From: Syngnathus acus
Taxonomy: Eukaryota; Chordata; Actinopteri; Syngnathiformes; Syngnathidae
Direction of reading: 5' to 3'
Length of the DNA stretch: 64,000 nucleotides
NCBI RefSeq assembly: GCF_901709675.1
Contig: NC_051095.1
Coordinates: 10,491,956-10,555,955 of the forward strand
Below are positions 61,532 through 64,000 of the stretch, piece by piece. A model generated the notes under the pieces. The model ran no database searches, was not told where the DNA came from, and saw nothing but the letters and a program-made list of their open reading frames with translations. A program made the position numbers and the translations under genes. Position 1 is the first letter of the stretch. Every line of letters begins with the position of its first letter.

Positions 61532-64000
61532 TGTAATTTGTCGACACCTGGTTTAGCTTTACAAAAGTCATTTGTTTACTCCTAATGCTGCCCAGTTGTT
61601 TGAATTTTTGGATTTTCATTTGAAACACGATTTGCATACGCAAGGCCCTCTGTGATAACTATCGTCTTTCACAATATGGCATCCAAAACAAAGGAATACT
61701 CGATGGACCTGCTTGAAAAAACATAGCTGGAGCATAAAGTGAATATCAAAATTACAGCTTGTATATTTTTAGCACATTTCTTAAATATGTGGAATATCTC
61801 AAAAACTGAGGCAATGTCATTCGACATTCAGTGGCAACATATTTCAACAACTGCAACTTGTTGACCCTTGTTGCACATTACAGCATAATTGAAGCCTGCC
61901 TCAAAGATAGACTTGCATTTCTGCCATTGCTAGGAGAGTATGGTCTTCTTGCAGGATGGCTATGATTCACCACACGGATGCATGAGTCAAAGCAAGAACC
62001 CTTGCCTTGCCAAAAGAAAATGTTCACTCTAACCAGAGCCAAAATTACAGCAACAACATGTAGGAGGAAGATTTGGCTCATGGCAGACATGGACACCTTT
62101 GAACATCAAGGATCCCAACCTGGCAGGAGCCTGGAATGCAGTCAGCGCCGTACGCAATAGCTCAGTCCCAGGGCTGTGACGTATCATACATAATGTATAA
62201 GCATCTCTTGAGACTCCTGCAGAGACTCATTATGTGAAGAGGGAAGGTGGCCAAGAAAACATAAGGAGGATGCCTAGAGAGAAAATGTAAATGCAAGTGG
62301 CATCATGTGGTGCCATACTATTTCCCTGCTTCACATAGCAGCATAGTCTGCTCTGGAATTTGTCCTAAGTTCAAAATTGGCGACTGTGGGCAGAGTCAAA
62401 GAAACAGATGAAGCTCATGAAAAAGTCTAATTTCTTCATCTGCTTGTGCTCCGAATCAGTGACATTGTCATATTTAAAAAAGATGCAACTCAGGAAAACA
62501 TTACTCTTGCATAATGTCTGCAGCCATCTGTAGTGTTGTATTAAAAAGCCTGCCCAATACCAGGAAAAGACTAAGGCTACTAAAGATGACATCACGCCAT
62601 TGCCGTGTTTGATGAATGATCCTACGTGGCTGCTACTGACGCCACAGATGTCCATTTCATGCTTAAATTTTTTTAAGCAGGAAAGTCAAGTAAAAAGTCT
62701 CATACAAGGCAGAGTTGGACTCAAATTTGGATCTATGGCAGTTACATTTTGATAACATATTGGAAAACCTGTCAATGTGTGTGCAAGCTTGGACTCGACA
62801 TTTGTGAAAACCAGATGTTATGACCGTATATGCAGTGGGATAGCTTAATCAGTAATTAATTGGCCTGAAAACAAGACTAATGTGCATTATTTATGTCTTT
62901 TTTTGTTGTTGTTCTTGTGAAAGAGCCCACCACTGAGGCTCAGTGATGCCGCTTGACTACGTAACTGCTTTAATTCTAATTCTGCATGCAAGTCAGAATA
63001 TGCGAGAAGGAGTGAGGGAAAATGTATACTTTTGCAGAGGATTAGTCTTTGATTACATTTACATGGTATTGTGTTGGGAATAACTTGCTGAAAATGGTTC
63101 ATCCGACAAATGGCATGGCTGAGATTACAGTTATCACCGCAAAAGTGGCAAGCCAAATTGAGTGGTGCATATTTTACACACCTTGCATTTGACGGTAGCG
63201 AGCAAGCGATTGATTTGTATGCTAAATAAGGTTTGCACACTCGACTTTTCCAAAGCCACATCTGATGTTACAACAGTGGGATTCATTGACATAACAATCA
63301 GCATCTATGCTGCTCGAGGGCTCCCTTGCATGAAACAAGACTCTTGAAAAAAGATTTCAGAAAGACAAGACATAAAGTGTGTAAAGTGTGCTGTATTTCT
63401 TCATCCTCGGTGATTTTGTGTTGTTTGTAAAACACCTGGGAAGCGTTTTTAAAAAGTTGCAATCCTGGCAAAAAAAAACAAAAAAACACCTTCATTTAGT
63501 CACCCAATAAGGAAAGAAACATCTTGGGAAATAACGGAACTTTTTTTGAAGATGAAAAAAAAAAAAAAACAGCAATCATGTTCATATTTGTTTTAGCTGA
63601 GTAAAACTGCTTTTTTTTTTCTGTAGTTGAGCACTTTCTCCTTTTGGGTTTACTGCATGTAGTCCCCCCATGCATGTAGTTTATCTTTCATCATTATCAG
63701 CACCCAAATTGTTTAGAATCGTATTTATTTCCCGTATAATCTTGCTTTAATAGCCAATACTGCAATAAATCTGAATGCCCCATAATCGTTTTAGTCATCG
63801 ACTGATTATGCTGTGTGCAAGCAAGTTTACAGTACAGCATAAAATTTGCTGTAGGGAAAGATATCACCGTGACAACCGCGATATTAAGGATGCAATAATT
63901 GATTTGATCTGGCGACTTTTTTCCCAACAACCAACCTAAAAAAAGTCATGTCTTAACCCCACAATAAAAAAAGAAAAAAGATCTATGTAGTATTCTGCCA

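Larger units (their letters stand above)
58131..64000. other. gene-free stretch upstream of SLITRK4
   Basis: No supported gene or intact transposon. Small tandem duplications lie at 58803-58850 and 61440-61531. A scrap at 60010-60115 (catcagaggtgcgttggcc, C run, ggtaggcggagcc) may be transposon-derived. The segment 60545-60990 is repeat-free and compositionally even, and is raised as a conserved-element candidate. A runs occur at 59064, 61202 and 63557. Confidence 0.55.

Overview
The window looks like a piece of a teleost fish chromosome. The reasons are a vertebrate SLITRK gene with a single coding exon, an AT-rich background with many short tandem repeats, a tRNA-derived SINE family of the kind that ends in TGGATGGATGG, L2-like LINE fragments, hAT-like scraps, and a Ty3/gypsy element resembling the fish sushi group. 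I cannot name the species. There is no rRNA, tRNA gene, CRISPR array or bacterial feature.

Layout. Positions 1-43,000 are essentially gene-free. They carry a probable solo LTR (8598-9059), LINE reverse-transcriptase remnants (13812-14215, 20464-21065, 24250-24560), one well-preserved SINE with a perfect 13-bp target duplication (21416-21792), several decayed SINE pieces, and long microsatellites (AT at 18.8 kb, CTAT/CTGT at 34.8 kb, AGGT at 37.7 kb). Positions 43,015-45,641 hold a complete, apparently very young LTR retrotransposon on the minus strand. It has two 456-bp LTRs that look identical by eye, a 5-bp target duplication, an intact 479-residue gag, no pol, and a primer-binding site complementary to the element's own predicted RNA start.

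The only cellular protein-coding gene I can support is SLITRK4 (53113-55680, minus strand, 855 residues, intact). A consensus splice acceptor lies just upstream of its start codon and a consensus donor 619 bp further upstream, so at least one 5' noncoding exon is expected, beginning in the CpG- and GC-box-bearing sequence around 56.3-58.0 kb. The 3' UTR probably runs 1.6-2.0 kb below the stop codon.

Functionally the window is a neural synaptic-adhesion gene inside a gene-poor neighbourhood, where distal regulatory sequence would be expected. Several low-repeat stretches are flagged as candidate conserved noncoding elements, but only a cross-species alignment could confirm them. The most unusual item is the gag-only, self-primed retrotransposon: it has all the cis signals for copying and a gag, but must borrow polymerase from a relative.
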